Below are positions 39,607-48,257 of a stretch of 57,909 nt of DNA, in pieces (position 1 is the first letter of the stretch; every line of letters begins with the position of its first letter). This DNA comes from Gemmatimonadota bacterium (GTDB lineage Bacteria; Gemmatimonadota; Gemmatimonadetes; Gemmatimonadales; GWC2-71-9). The stretch spans positions 1 through 57,909 of the forward strand of contig JACQVB010000156.1 of NCBI GenBank assembly GCA_016209985.1. Direction: 5' to 3'. The notes beneath the pieces were generated by a model, which was not told the DNA's origin, searched no databases, and saw only the letters and a program-made list of their open reading frames with translations. The translations under genes and the position numbers were made by a program.

Positions 39607-41917
39607 GCAGGTTGTCGCCGGATATGGTAAGTGTCAGCCCATGCCGCAGGGATCGGCCCAGGCTGGCGCGCAGGTGAGTGACCCCGGGATACTGCATCCA
39701 GTAGCTCCGCAGCATCGGCCCCACGAAATCGCGCCATGGGCGATTCGTCATGGCCAGCGACTGTACCAGCGCGAGCCGGTCGTAGGAAATCCAGTCTTCC
39801 GCGCGGTACCCGGTCACGGAGGCCGACCAGCCCGAGCCCGACCAGAAGCCGGTCAGGCTGATGGTGCGCGCCGGGACGTCGAGCATGCGGTCTCCCACGG
39901 CAAGGTCACCGGTGTAACCGGTGGCCACGCGGCGCACGCGGCTGTCGGCGAGCGAAAGCGTCCCGGTCAACCTGAACGCTCCCCGCCGCAGCGCGCCCTG
40001 GAACTCCCATCCCCGGTTGGTGATTTCGCCGACGTTCTGGATCTGATACTCCAGGTGCCGGCCTCCCGGGCCGCTCGCAGAAGCGGTATCGGCTGATGTC
40101 ATGACCCGCTGGATCAGGCCCGACGCCACCTGATCGAACCGGGTGATCTGCAGCGACAGCGTGCGGCCGACGATCAGGTCGAGACCTCCTTCCACGCCCG
40201 ACTGCTCCTCCGGCGCAAGGTTCCCGCCGTCGATCTGGTCCCGGGTTCGGACCCAGAGGGTCTCGCGCACCGTGGTCTCGGGCCAACGGATGCCTTTGCC
40301 GTACGCTCCGCGCAGCTTGAGGCTGAACGGTCCGCTCTGCAGCACCCAGGCACCACCGAGCATCGGCAGGGATGCGACCCGCCGGCTGCCGCTGAAGCGT
40401 TCCACGCGCACTCCGGCGGTGAGGAAGAAACGGTCCGCCAGCGCCGTGTTCATTTGAACGCTCATGCCGCCGTTGTTCCGCCATTGTCCCACCCGGCCGG
40501 TGGAATAGGTGGTCGTCATGTGCGATGGCATCACGCTGAGGGGATCGGCATCGGTCCACTGATACAGAAAGGACTGCTCGCCGACGAACGTCACGTCGGC
40601 CGACGATTCGTTGCTTTGAGCAATATGCGCCACGCTGCTCAGCCGAATCGTGGCCCGGTCCCCACCCCCCCGGGCCGCGAGCAGCGCGGCATCCGCGGCG
40701 GACGGAACCGGGCCGCGGTCGTCGTGCACGCCGTCCAGCGAATAACCGTCGATGCCGACGACGAGTGAATTGGTGAGCCGATCGCCTTCGGTGAACTTGA
40801 GCGTGGTTCCCGCGGTGTATTCGACCAGCGATTGGGGAGTCGTCCTGGTGCCGGTGACCCGCGGCTGGAAGCCCATGATCGAGGCCGGGAGCAAGGGGCT
40901 CACCGGCGAGCCGGCTCGCTCGGCGAAAAACCGCAACGTTCCGGTGAGGAGGCTGTGCGCGCCCACGCTGCGCGCTGCGGCGCTGGCGCCGAAATGACGC
41001 TGGTACGCGCCGGGAATGTAGGCGCCGGTGCTCCCCGCCTCGAAGTTGAGGCCCAGGGATCGGGTATTGGATCCGCCGCGGAGCGTAAGGACATGGTCCT
41101 GCGCGAGCGAGGGATTGGCCGAGTAGTCGCTGTTGGCAAGGCCCACCCCGGTGCGCAAACGGCCGCGGGGCGCGCCGGCGTCGGCGCCCTCTTGCCGCAT
41201 GACGATGTTCGCGACGCCGCTGATGGCGTCGGCCCCATAGAGAGCCGCCCCCTGGGGGCCCCGGATCACCTCGATGTGATCGATGGCCTCGGGCGTGAGC
41301 CGGGTGATCAGCAGCGGGTTCGCGACCTGAATGCCGTCGATGTAGACCTTGGGATAGCTCAGCCCGAACGAGCTGGCGCCGCGGATGCTGCCGTACTGCG
41401 CGAGAAGCCTCGACGGTGACTGCTCCCAAAGCCAGACGCCGGGCACCGAGGCGTTGAACGCCTGGGTGACGGTGCTGGCTGAGCGGTCGGCCAGCTCCTG
41501 CCCTTCCAGGATATCGATAGCCACGGGCAGCGGCTTGCGGGCAGCTCCGGCGGCGCTTCCCGTCACCACGATCCGCTCGAGCACGACCGGCGCCCGCTCC
41601 GCCGTTTGGACAATGGCCGTCCGCATGGGGGCCAGCACGATGTGATCGGGACCGGCCGCGACCGGCTCGACCCGTGAGCCCTGCAGCAGGCGGCTGAGCA
41701 CCAGACCCACTGCCGCCGAATCCAGCGACACGCATACGACCCGGTCGAGATCCAGCGATTCGGAGCTGTAGGAAAGCCGCACGCGGGCGGCGGCGGCGAG
41801 CCGGTCCAGTGCTTCCCGCAACGACAGGTCGCCGGAGTGGAACGACACGAGGCGGCCCAGCGGGCCCGACCAGGACACGGCCGGTGCAGCCGCCATCGCG
41901 TCTCGCGTAGTGCACAC
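39524..41917 (-). CDS. TonB-dependent receptor with STN domain
   Basis: About 797 residues. An STN (secretin/TonB short N-terminal) domain comes first (SLREALDRLAAAARVRLSYS), then the plug (LLITRLTPEAIDHIEVIRGP, GAALYGADAISGVANIV), then the 22-strand barrel ending in VLPGRTISVGMRAEF. With the divergent sigma gene and FecR it forms an iron-type cell-surface signalling set. GTG 41917 is the only canonical start, but a signal-peptide-like stretch (VVFLLAVLTLSSALPPVAPV) lies upstream in frame, directly after the FecR stop and an AGGAGGT site, with no ATG, GTG or TTG. The true start is unresolved. The substrate could be a siderophore or glycan. Confidence 0.9.
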   Translation of the reverse strand: MCTTRDAMAAAPAVSWSGPLGRLVSFHSGDLSLREALDRLAAAARVRLSYSSESLDLDRVVCVSLDSAAVGLVLSRLLQGSRVEPVAAGPDHIVLAPMRTAIVQTAERAPVVLERIVVTGSAAGAARKPLPVAIDILEGQELADRSASTVTQAFNASVPGVWLWEQSPSRLLAQYGSIRGASSFGLSYPKVYIDGIQVANPLLITRLTPEAIDHIEVIRGPQGAALYGADAISGVANIVMRQEGADAGAPRGRLRTGVGLANSDYSANPSLAQDHVLTLRGGSNTRSLGLNFEAGSTGAYIPGAYQRHFGASAAARSVGAHSLLTGTLRFFAERAGSPVSPLLPASIMGFQPRVTGTRTTPQSLVEYTAGTTLKFTEGDRLTNSLVVGIDGYSLDGVHDDRGPVPSAADAALLAARGGGDRATIRLSSVAHIAQSNESSADVTFVGEQSFLYQWTDADPLSVMPSHMTTTYSTGRVGQWRNNGGMSVQMNTALADRFFLTAGVRVERFSGSRRVASLPMLGGAWVLQSGPFSLKLRGAYGKGIRWPETTVRETLWVRTRDQIDGGNLAPEEQSGVEGGLDLIVGRTLSLQITRFDQVASGLIQRVMTSADTASASGPGGRHLEYQIQNVGEITNRGWEFQGALRRGAFRLTGTLSLADSRVRRVATGYTGDLAVGDRMLDVPARTISLTGFWSGSGWSASVTGYRAEDWISYDRLALVQSLAMTNRPWRDFVGPMLRSYWMQYPGVTHLRASLGRSLRHGLTLTISGDNLLNRQSGEPDNVTVLPGRTISVGMRAEF

Positions 41918-41983
41918 CGGCGCTACCGGCGGTAGCGCAGACGAAAGCGTCAGGACCGCGAGGAGAAAGACGACGGTGACCTC

Positions 41984-43069
41984 CTACCGCGCTCGAACCA
42001 CCGCGATGTTGCCTTGCCGCTCGATTCTCGCCCCCAGCGCGAGGCCGATGACATCGAGCACTTGTTCGATGGGCTCCCCGGCGAACGACGCCGTGATGTG
42101 CCGGCCGGCGAGCGACGAATCGGCAACCTGGAGATCGACTCCGTACCAACGGCGCAAGTCGGCACGAACCCGCGCCAGCGACGCATTGTCGAAGAGCAGC
42201 CGCCCGCGGGTCCAGGCCAGATCATCGGAGGTGGCCGCACGCGGCTCCGCCACGGCACGACCGTCGCGTCCCACCGTGCCGCGATCTCCCGGCTTGAGCA
42301 CCACGCCGCCCCGGGCAGGCCGGGCGGGCTTCGTCGCCCCCTGGCGGCCCTTTTCTGTGCCCTGCAGCAGAACGGATCCGGCGGTCACGACGACGTGCAC
42401 CTCGCCCTCTTCTTCATTGTGGTGGACCGCGAACGTCGTGCCCAAGTCCTGGATCACGGCGTCACCGGCGCGAACGGAGAAGGGATGGGCCTCGTCGTGA
42501 ATGACCTCGAAGAGGGCCACCCCTCGGAGCGAGACCGCCCGGTCCGGTTGTCCGTATCCCGCCGCCACCACCAGCTCGCTCCCGGGACCCAGGATGGCCC
42601 GGCTGCCGTCGGCCAGAGGTATCGAGTCCGTCCGCCCCACGGGGCTGTGGTAGGTTCTCGCCGGGATGGCGGCTTCGCGCACGCCGGGGCCTGTCGCCGA
42701 GCGCCATACGAGGGTTCCGCCAACCACCAGTGCGAGAACCGCGGCCGCCCGTAGCCCCATGCTACGCCACCGCCGGAGCGGGTGTTCCGCCAGCCGCGGC
42801 GGGAGGGGCACGACGTCGGGCTGGTGCAGCCGCTCCGTCACTCGCCGCAACGCCGCCTCGACATCCAGACCGGGGTGAGGAGTGAAGGCCAATGAGCCGA
42901 TGGAGCGTTCCAGTGCCGCCACCAACTCGCCGCGCTCGGGATCCGCGGCCAGCCAACGGCGCACCGCCTCGGCTTCCGGCACGGGGCTCTCGCCGGCGAC
43001 ATAGCGCGCAAGGACGTCCCAGACCTCCTCGCCAAACGGCGAATCCGGTCGAGTCGGCTGGTAGGTCAT
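41984..43069 (-). CDS. FecR-family transmembrane anti-sigma regulator
   Basis: 361 residues. Cytosolic N-terminus (WDVLARYVAGESPVPEAEAV) that would hold the sigma factor, a single helix (AAAVLALVVGGTLVW, about 108-125), then the FecR domain (LADGSRAILGPGSELVVAAG, SLRGVALFEVIHDEAHPFSV) and a C-terminal STN-like DUF4974 domain (RRWYGVDLQVADSSLAGRHI). ATG 43069 is preferred to the TTG six bases upstream. It is co-oriented with the TonB receptor and divergent from its sigma factor. Confidence 0.92.
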   Translation of the reverse strand: MTYQPTRPDSPFGEEVWDVLARYVAGESPVPEAEAVRRWLAADPERGELVAALERSIGSLAFTPHPGLDVEAALRRVTERLHQPDVVPLPPRLAEHPLRRWRSMGLRAAAVLALVVGGTLVWRSATGPGVREAAIPARTYHSPVGRTDSIPLADGSRAILGPGSELVVAAGYGQPDRAVSLRGVALFEVIHDEAHPFSVRAGDAVIQDLGTTFAVHHNEEEGEVHVVVTAGSVLLQGTEKGRQGATKPARPARGGVVLKPGDRGTVGRDGRAVAEPRAATSDDLAWTRGRLLFDNASLARVRADLRRWYGVDLQVADSSLAGRHITASFAGEPIEQVLDVIGLALGARIERQGNIAVVRAR

Positions 43070-43150
43070 ACTCAAGGGACACGCAAGGCCCGGATTACCC
43101 CTATGTCAAGAGTCGTTGCTCCCCCTTCTCCCCGGGGCTAGCGTCGCGCC

Positions 43151-43732
43151 GTGGAAGACCGTGTGCTGCTCGAGCGCTTTCGCGCGGGGGCGGGGGCGGG
43201 GGCGCATGACGCATGCGACTCCCTCTTCCGATCTTATTATGCCCGACTGGTAGCCGTCGCCGAATCCATGCTGCGCGAGCGCGCCGCCGCCGAGGACGTG
43301 GCGCAGGATGTGATGGTCGAGCTCTGGCGCCGCCGCGAGAGCATCGTCCTCGAAACTTCCCTTCGCGCGTATCTCTTCCGCGCGGTGCGCAACCGCGCGC
43401 TCAACCACATTCGCCACCAGCGGGTCGCGCCCAGGGCCGATCTCGAGGCCGCAGCGGACCTGGCCGGTGCCGCCGCCGACCGGGACGTCATGGAAGGAGA
43501 GCTGAACGCGGCGCTGCGAGCCGCGGTCGGCGACCTCCCCGATCGATGCCGGGAAGTTTTTGAATTAAGCAGGGTTCAGGGACTCAAATATGCGGAAATC
43601 GCCGAGACGCTCGGCATTTCAATAAAGACCGTCGAGGCGCAGATGGGAAAAGCCATTCGGGTCCTGCGGGTGCGGCTGGCCGCGTGGCTGCCTGAGGCGC
43701 GCGGCTTCGAGCCGCCGGAAGGACCAGAATAA
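43151..43732 (+). CDS. ECF RNA polymerase sigma factor (FecI-like)
   Basis: 193 residues from GTG 43151. Region 2: CDSLFRSYYARLVAVAESML, AEDVAQDVMVELWRRRESI, LRAYLFRAVRNRALNHIRHQ. Region 4: LPDRCREVFELSRVQGLKYA, EIAETLGISIKTVEAQMGKA. It belongs to the Bacteroidetes-type/FecI group (Pfam-style sigma-70 ECF with REVF-LSR-x-EGL). The N-terminus contains a GAGAGAH stretch encoded by a GGGGGC-repeat tract. Divergent FecR and receptor indicate control by an extracellular ligand. Confidence 0.93.
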   Translation: MEDRVLLERFRAGAGAGAHDACDSLFRSYYARLVAVAESMLRERAAAEDVAQDVMVELWRRRESIVLETSLRAYLFRAVRNRALNHIRHQRVAPRADLEAAADLAGAAADRDVMEGELNAALRAAVGDLPDRCREVFELSRVQGLKYAEIAETLGISIKTVEAQMGKAIRVLRVRLAAWLPEARGFEPPEGPE

Positions 43733-43816
43733 GGGTATTCGCCACCTGGTGTGTCTCCTGAGTAACACGGCGAGCGGCCGAACCTTTCGGACGGCACCCT
43801 ACACGGGAGATCTAAA

Positions 43817-44770
43817 ATGAAGCGCATGATTCCTTTCCTCGCTGCCGTCGTCCTCGCAGTCGCGTGCGGCGAATCCACCGACCCCACTCTGCTCGGCTCG
43901 CTCGGAGCGGCGTTCCAGTCCGTTCCGCTCGGCTTCGACAATGCCCAGCACTCCTTCGCCGGTGCCGCCGACGGCTTCAATCCCGAATGGGGACCGCACG
44001 GTGACGGGATGATGGGTGGCATGATGGGCAGCAGAGGTCCGGGCGGTGACCATCGTGGCGGCCCGGGCAGAGACGGCGGGCCCGGCTTCGGCGGCTTCAT
44101 GGGCGGCGGGCTCGGCGACCTCTTCATCGGTGGCGGTTTCGGCCTCGGCTTCGGCCACGGGCGCGGCGACCCGTCGCTTATCGGCGTCTGCTCCTACAGC
44201 GCCTCGACCGGCCGCATCACCTGCGACCCGGTGACTGCCCGCGGGCTCACCATTACCCGTTCCGCCGCTTACAGCGACATCAATGACGCATTCCAGTCGG
44301 CCTTCGACAGCGCCACGACCAACACGATCAACGTCCAGGTCACGGTTACCGGAACCAGAATTCACCGTGACGGTGATACCAGCGTAGTGAATGCCGCCAG
44401 CGACCGTACCGTCACCGGGCTTCTCGCCAGCGAGCGCACCATCAACGGCACCTCCCGCGCGAACGAGAACATTTCGGGGACCGATTCAACCGGTCATTTC
44501 ACCGCCGTGCGCGTTGCGGGTGACACCACCAATGGCGTGAAGATCCCGGCGCCGAGCGCCACGAACGCACATCCCTATCCGACCGCAGGCACGGTCACGC
44601 GGTCCATGCAGGTTACCGTCACCCGTGATGGACAGTCGCCGGTCAACAAGAACCGCCGTGAGGTCGTCACCTACGACGGCTCCGACACGGCGAAGGTCGT
44701 GATCACTCAGGACGGCGTCACCAAGAACTGCACGCTGCCGCTGCCGCGCGGTCGCATCACCTGCCAGTGA
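43817..44770 (+). CDS. Gly-rich exported lipoprotein of unknown function
   Basis: 317 residues. Lipobox at VVLAVACGES (Cys17). A Met/Gly/His-rich stretch (GDGMMGGMMGSRGPGGDHRG and GGFMGGGLGDLFIGGGFGLG) lies at about 63-120, then CSYSASTGRITCDP and a beta-rich C-terminus with repeated TVTG-type strands, ending CTLPLPRGRITCQ. The two CS/C...ITC motifs look like an internal repeat that may form disulfides. It lies 84 nt after the sigma gene and may be a target of it. Family not recognised. Confidence 0.7.
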   Translation: MKRMIPFLAAVVLAVACGESTDPTLLGSLGAAFQSVPLGFDNAQHSFAGAADGFNPEWGPHGDGMMGGMMGSRGPGGDHRGGPGRDGGPGFGGFMGGGLGDLFIGGGFGLGFGHGRGDPSLIGVCSYSASTGRITCDPVTARGLTITRSAAYSDINDAFQSAFDSATTNTINVQVTVTGTRIHRDGDTSVVNAASDRTVTGLLASERTINGTSRANENISGTDSTGHFTAVRVAGDTTNGVKIPAPSATNAHPYPTAGTVTRSMQVTVTRDGQSPVNKNRREVVTYDGSDTAKVVITQDGVTKNCTLPLPRGRITCQ

Positions 44771-44813
44771 CGCGGGCTCCGGAGGCGACCGCGCCAGCGC
44801 TCCAGTAGCCGGA

Positions 44814-45026
44814 TCACTCCCCTTCGTACTTGAACGAGACCTTGAGCTTGGCGCGGTAGGCTTCGACCTTGCCGTCTTTGAGCTGCATGTCCAGCAGGGA
44901 GATTTCCGCTACTCGCAGGTCTCTGAGCGTTGTCGAGGCGCGCTTCACGGCCGCGGCGGCCGCCATCTCCCAGGACTCGGTGCTCGTGCCTACGAGCTCG
45001 ATGACTTTATAGACACTTTCGGCCAT
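44814..45026 (-). CDS. Dodecin
   Basis: 70 residues from ATG 45026: VYKVIELVGTSTESWEMAAA, AAVKRASTTLRDLRVAEISL, then KDGKVEAYRAKLKVSFKYEG. This is the dodecin signature with the flavin-stacking Trp (ESWE). Dodecins form 12-mers that store FMN or riboflavin. The longer upstream frame lacks family similarity. Confidence 0.93.
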   Translation of the reverse strand: MAESVYKVIELVGTSTESWEMAAAAAVKRASTTLRDLRVAEISLLDMQLKDGKVEAYRAKLKVSFKYEGE

Positions 45027-45156
45027 GGCGGTTTCCTCGCTTTCGCGGCGACGGGTAGGTGCGGAGCCAACGCCCCGGCACCCGCCGGAGCGCAATCAAC
45101 GTGACACCAAGTCCCGCCCCTCGCAAATCCCGGCGTGGGCCGAGCGAGCCAACGGC

Positions 45157-45540
45157 TTAGGGGGTGCGGGCCCGGGCAGCCCGGCGGTGGCGGATGAGGA
45201 GCGACAGATAGATCGAGAGATTTCCCAGCAGGACCACCGTGCCGAGAAGAATCTGGACGCCGCGGGTAAGCCCCTCGGGATACAGGGTGGAGGTCACATA
45301 ATGCTCGATGAATCCGCCCGAGTATCCCGCCCCGCCGCCCCGCTGCCGGAACAGGATTTCCAGCGGAGTGAGCGGGCAGACCCAGCCGGCGTATTCGATG
45401 AGCACGCCCCACACCGCTGCCGGCAAATGAACCCAGGCGAGTCGCGGGCGGCGCAGCACCAGAACGCCTCCCAGCACGACAAAGGCCACGAATGCGAGGT
45501 GCAGCAAGAGAACGAAATCGGCCAGCCATCGAAAGAGCAC
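45157..45540 (-). CDS. DUF2784 integral membrane protein
   Basis: 127 residues with four helices: LADFVLLLHLAFVAFVVLGG, LAWVHLPAAVWGVLIEYAGW, CPLTPLEILFRQRGGGAGYS, ILLGTVVLLGNLSIYLSLLI. The VCPLTPLE...YSGGFIEHY order is characteristic of DUF2784. Function unknown. ATG 45540. Confidence 0.88.
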   Translation of the reverse strand: MLFRWLADFVLLLHLAFVAFVVLGGVLVLRRPRLAWVHLPAAVWGVLIEYAGWVCPLTPLEILFRQRGGGAGYSGGFIEHYVTSTLYPEGLTRGVQILLGTVVLLGNLSIYLSLLIRHRRAARARTP

Positions 45541-45603
45541 ACCCGCTCCTGTCTACCGTTCGCACTCTGATTTAAGATGGTACCCCATGAATAGCCGCGT
45601 ATC

Positions 45604-45984
45604 GTGGAGCTTTCGGTCTTGAGGATTCTCGTGGTCGATGATCACCGCGACGCGGCCGACACCATGGCCGATGTCTTGGAGCTCATGGGGCACGAGGCGA
45701 AAGCCACCTATGATGGAACGCGCGCCATCGAGGTAGCCGCGAGTTTCCGACCTCACGCGGTGCTGCTCGACATCGGGATGCCACGGCTCGACGGGTACGC
45801 CGTCGCCGCGCGACTCCGGGCGCAGCCGGAAACGCACTCCACGGTCCTCATCGCGCTGACCGGCTGGGGACGCGGCGCCGACCGGCGGCGCGCGACCGAA
45901 GCCGGCTTCGACCACCATCTCACCAAGCCGGTCGATCCCGCCGCGCTGCAGAAGCTGCTGACCGCAATCGAACCCTCAAAGTAA
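45604..45984 (+). CDS. Stand-alone response-regulator receiver protein
   Basis: 126 residues from GTG 45604. ILVVDDHRDAADTMADVLEL (acidic pair), VLLDIGMPRLDGYAVAARLR with the phospho-acceptor Asp, LIALTGWGRGADRRRATEAG (Thr switch) and DHHLTKPVDPAALQKLL (Lys-Pro). There is no output domain; it resembles receivers attached to hybrid kinases (CheY-like). No cognate histidine kinase in the window. Confidence 0.92.
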   Translation: MELSVLRILVVDDHRDAADTMADVLELMGHEAKATYDGTRAIEVAASFRPHAVLLDIGMPRLDGYAVAARLRAQPETHSTVLIALTGWGRGADRRRATEAGFDHHLTKPVDPAALQKLLTAIEPSK

Positions 45985-46074
45985 CCGCGGTCCGCGCAAC
46001 GGGCCGTAGCGCAGTCACGGCAATCCCGCGCTACCTCGATCTCTCGGTCCGGTCCGTCATATTATTCCCGCACC

Positions 46075-46335
46075 ATGCGGCGAACCTGCTGGCAGGTCTA
46101 CGTTCTCCGGTGTGGGGACGGGACGCTCTATACCGGCGTCACCTGCGACATCGAGCGGCGGCTCCGCGCCCATGACGCGGGCCGGGGTTCACGCTACACC
46201 CGCTCCCGCCTGCCGGTGGCGCTGGTCTACTCGGAGCGCGCGACCAATCGTTCTGCCGCGCAGCGGCGGGAATCGGCCATCAAGGCTCTGTCACGGTTGG
46301 CAAAACTGAAGCTCATCGGCGCGACCTGGCGCTGA
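46075..46335 (+). CDS. GIY-YIG nuclease-family protein (UPF0213-like)
   Basis: 86 residues. The GIY/YIG strands read WQVYVLRCGDGTLYTGVTCD, followed by IERRLRAHDAGRGSRYTRSR with the catalytic Arg, and SAAQRRESAIKALSRLAKLK with the catalytic Glu. Length fits the small stand-alone group of unknown substrate. Confidence 0.92.
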   Translation: MRRTCWQVYVLRCGDGTLYTGVTCDIERRLRAHDAGRGSRYTRSRLPVALVYSERATNRSAAQRRESAIKALSRLAKLKLIGATWR

Positions 46336-46341
46336 CCCCCC

Positions 46342-46863
46342 TCACGAGACATAACGCGCGGCCGCCATGGCGGCGGTCGCGAGGACCACGAGCAGTGCCA
46401 CCGTCATGGTGGTCGCCCCGATGCGCGCCTGCAGCCGCTGGAGCTGAGCCGTCTCATCGCCGGTCGGTGCCCCGCCCCGCGCCTGGAGCGCCGCCGTGAT
46501 GGCACCGAGGCGCTTCGAGGCCGGCAGGTTGATCGACATGCCCAGTATCACTGCAAGAATCGCGAGCCCTCCCCCCATGCTGAAGACCGATCCCGGACCG
46601 CTGCGCATCCATGCCGGCTGAAATCCTGCGGATACCTGCCACATCAGTGCCAGGCCCGAAAGAATGTTCACGATCGCCGCCCCCATCATGGCGAGTGGCA
46701 TCCGCCGTACCCGGACGAGTTGGTCCATGACCGGCGTTCCCTGGGGCCCCACGGCACGCAGCGTGGGCATGAGAAACCTTGCCACAAAAAGGATGGCGCC
46801 CACCCAGAATGCTCCGGCGAGAATGTGAACGATCCTGAGCGTGATAAGCACGGCGTTGCCCAT
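46342..46863 (-). CDS. DUF2269/CopD-like integral membrane protein
   Basis: 173 residues, four helices: LRIVHILAGAFWVGAILFVA, PLAMMGAAIVNILSGLALMW, SMGGGLAILAVILGMSINLP, TMTVALLVVLATAAMAAARY. The HILAGAFWVGA motif with His is typical of CopD/DUF2269-like proteins that may bind heme or copper. ATG 46863 follows GGGAGA. Confidence 0.8.
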   Translation of the reverse strand: MGNAVLITLRIVHILAGAFWVGAILFVARFLMPTLRAVGPQGTPVMDQLVRVRRMPLAMMGAAIVNILSGLALMWQVSAGFQPAWMRSGPGSVFSMGGGLAILAVILGMSINLPASKRLGAITAALQARGGAPTGDETAQLQRLQARIGATTMTVALLVVLATAAMAAARYVS

Positions 46864-46923
46864 GAGAGTCTCCCGGCGTTGGGGGCGGCACACAAGATGG
46901 CGAGACGTGTCGGACGGTGGAAG

Positions 46924-47313
46924 TCATCCACTCTGCCTCAGACGCGCGGTAACCTCGATTTCGATTTTCATCCGCGGATCCGCCAGGCCGGCCGATATCA
47001 TCATGGCGGCGGGGCGAATAGCACCGAAGTATTTTCGCAAAACCGGCCAGCATTGGGGAAAGTCCGATGCCTGGGGAAGCACGTAGACCACGCGGACCAC
47101 ATCGGCGAGCGTGGCACCCGCCTGCTCCAGCGCGGCGCCAATGTTCCGAAGCGATTGTTCGGTCTGGTCGGTGACACTTTCCGGTATCGTCATCGCCTCA
47201 TAATCGAAGCCGGTCGTTCCGGACACGAAAATCCACTCCCCATCGACGACCGCGCGGGAATAGCCGATCTCCCGCTCGAACGACGAGCCGGAGCTGATGA
47301 GCCGACGGGTCAT
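46924..47313 (-). CDS. RidA/YjgF family protein
   Basis: 129 residues. FEREIGYSRAVVDGEWIFVS, GTTGFDYEAMTIPESVTDQT, EQSLRNIGAALEQAGATLAD, VVRVVYVLP and a final MISAGLADPRMKIEIEVTAR. The Arg that holds the imine in true RidA is expected in the IEIEVTA region but here reads DPRMKIE, so it may belong to a YjgF subgroup with another activity. Trimeric enamine/imine deaminase fold. Confidence 0.88.
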   Translation of the reverse strand: MTRRLISSGSSFEREIGYSRAVVDGEWIFVSGTTGFDYEAMTIPESVTDQTEQSLRNIGAALEQAGATLADVVRVVYVLPQASDFPQCWPVLRKYFGAIRPAAMMISAGLADPRMKIEIEVTARLRQSG

Positions 47314-47404
47314 GTTTGCCTCACTGGCGGGGGAAAGGGCTCCGTCGTTATTTCCGCGGAGCCCGCAGTAACACCGTTCGGGCCGATTCCCTAACGGAGC
47401 GTGA

Positions 47405-47746
47405 ATGAGCGTCCGGAAGCTGACGCTGCTGTGCCTGGGCCTCGCAGGGTGCAGCAGCTCGAACCAGTTCCATTTTCACTTGGAAGGCACCGTCCGCACG
47501 CTGGAGCAAGGTGCGCCCATCGTGGGCGCGACCGCGACGCTCTCGTACCAGTCGGGCCCCTTCGAGATGTCTTCCCTGACCACCCAGACCGATGCGGGAG
47601 GCAACTACACGTTCGACACGCCCGAGCTCCCCTGCAGCAACGTCGTACTCAGCGTCAGCTCATCGGGATACAAGACCGCGACCGCCACGGTAGACTGCAC
47701 CGACGAGGCCCAGCGGCTGGATTTCGCGCTGGTGCCGGCGGGCTAG
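47405..47746 (+). CDS. Lipoprotein with a carboxypeptidase-regulatory-like domain
   Basis: 113 residues. Lipobox LGLAGCSSSN (Cys16), then a single CarboxypepD_reg-like beta sandwich: FHLEGTVRTLEQGAPIVGAT, TQTDAGGNYTFDTPELPCSN, VVLSVSSSGYKTATATVDC. Two cysteines in the domain may pair. A small surface-adhesion or assembly role is possible. Confidence 0.8.
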   Translation: MSVRKLTLLCLGLAGCSSSNQFHFHLEGTVRTLEQGAPIVGATATLSYQSGPFEMSSLTTQTDAGGNYTFDTPELPCSNVVLSVSSSGYKTATATVDCTDEAQRLDFALVPAG

Positions 47747-47765
47747 CCGCCCGCCGAACCAGCGT

Positions 47766-48257
47766 TCAGGGCGCGCCGCGCTTCTCCCCCGGCTGATCCG
47801 TGTAGGCCAGGGCCACGATTCGCCATTCCCCGCCGTGTTTCATCCAGGTAAACGCATCGTAACCGCGCCAGGCGGCGACCGAGGCGGAGTCCCCGAATCG
47901 GGCTTCGTAGCTGGCCCAAACGTGAGCGAGATTGCCGGCGAGTCGAATGTCGTGGGAGAGGAGCCGCTCCTCGAAGGTCGGCTTGCTGTCCGGACCCGCC
48001 GCCGTGTTCGCGAGGAACTCATCGATGGAGGTGATCACGACGCGGGGCGTGCCCTCGCCCGGCGGTTGCCACACGGTGGTGAGCGTGGCCCGCGGCCAGA
48101 AATGGTCACGATAAGACGTCCAGCGTCGAGCACTCATGTCCCGGTAGTACTGCGCGACCCGATTGCCCAGCTCCTGCCGGTCAGCGCCATCCCCCGGTGG
48201 CCCTGGACGGCAGGCAGCCACGCACACGGAGCAGACGGCCACCAGCAGCCGAGTCAA
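47766..48257 (-). CDS. Lipoprotein with an NTF2-like domain (DUF4440 type)
   Basis: 163 residues from a TTG that overlaps the GlnRS stop (TTGA). Lipoprotein signal LLVAVCSVCVAACRPG, then RVAQYYRDMSARRWTSYRDH, FWPRATLTTVWQPPGEGTPR, VITSIDEFLANTAAGPDSKP and GGEWRIVALAYTDQPG. The fold is that of SnoaL/NTF2. It is co-translated with GlnRS without an obvious functional link. Confidence 0.8.
   Translation of the reverse strand: MTRLLVAVCSVCVAACRPGPPGDGADRQELGNRVAQYYRDMSARRWTSYRDHFWPRATLTTVWQPPGEGTPRVVITSIDEFLANTAAGPDSKPTFEERLLSHDIRLAGNLAHVWASYEARFGDSASVAAWRGYDAFTWMKHGGEWRIVALAYTDQPGEKRGAP

Noticed and set aside
41984-41986. Deliberate amber read-through joining FecR and the TonB receptor
   Set aside because: The frames are in phase, but a fused inner-membrane regulator and outer-membrane receptor makes no topological sense; a non-canonical start or sequence error is more likely.
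39906-42149. A 747-codon open frame on the minus strand over the TonB receptor
   Set aside because: It is a shadow of the receptor and FecR genes: Arg/His/Gly-rich composition, no domains, and the in-phase receptor frame has clear family motifs.
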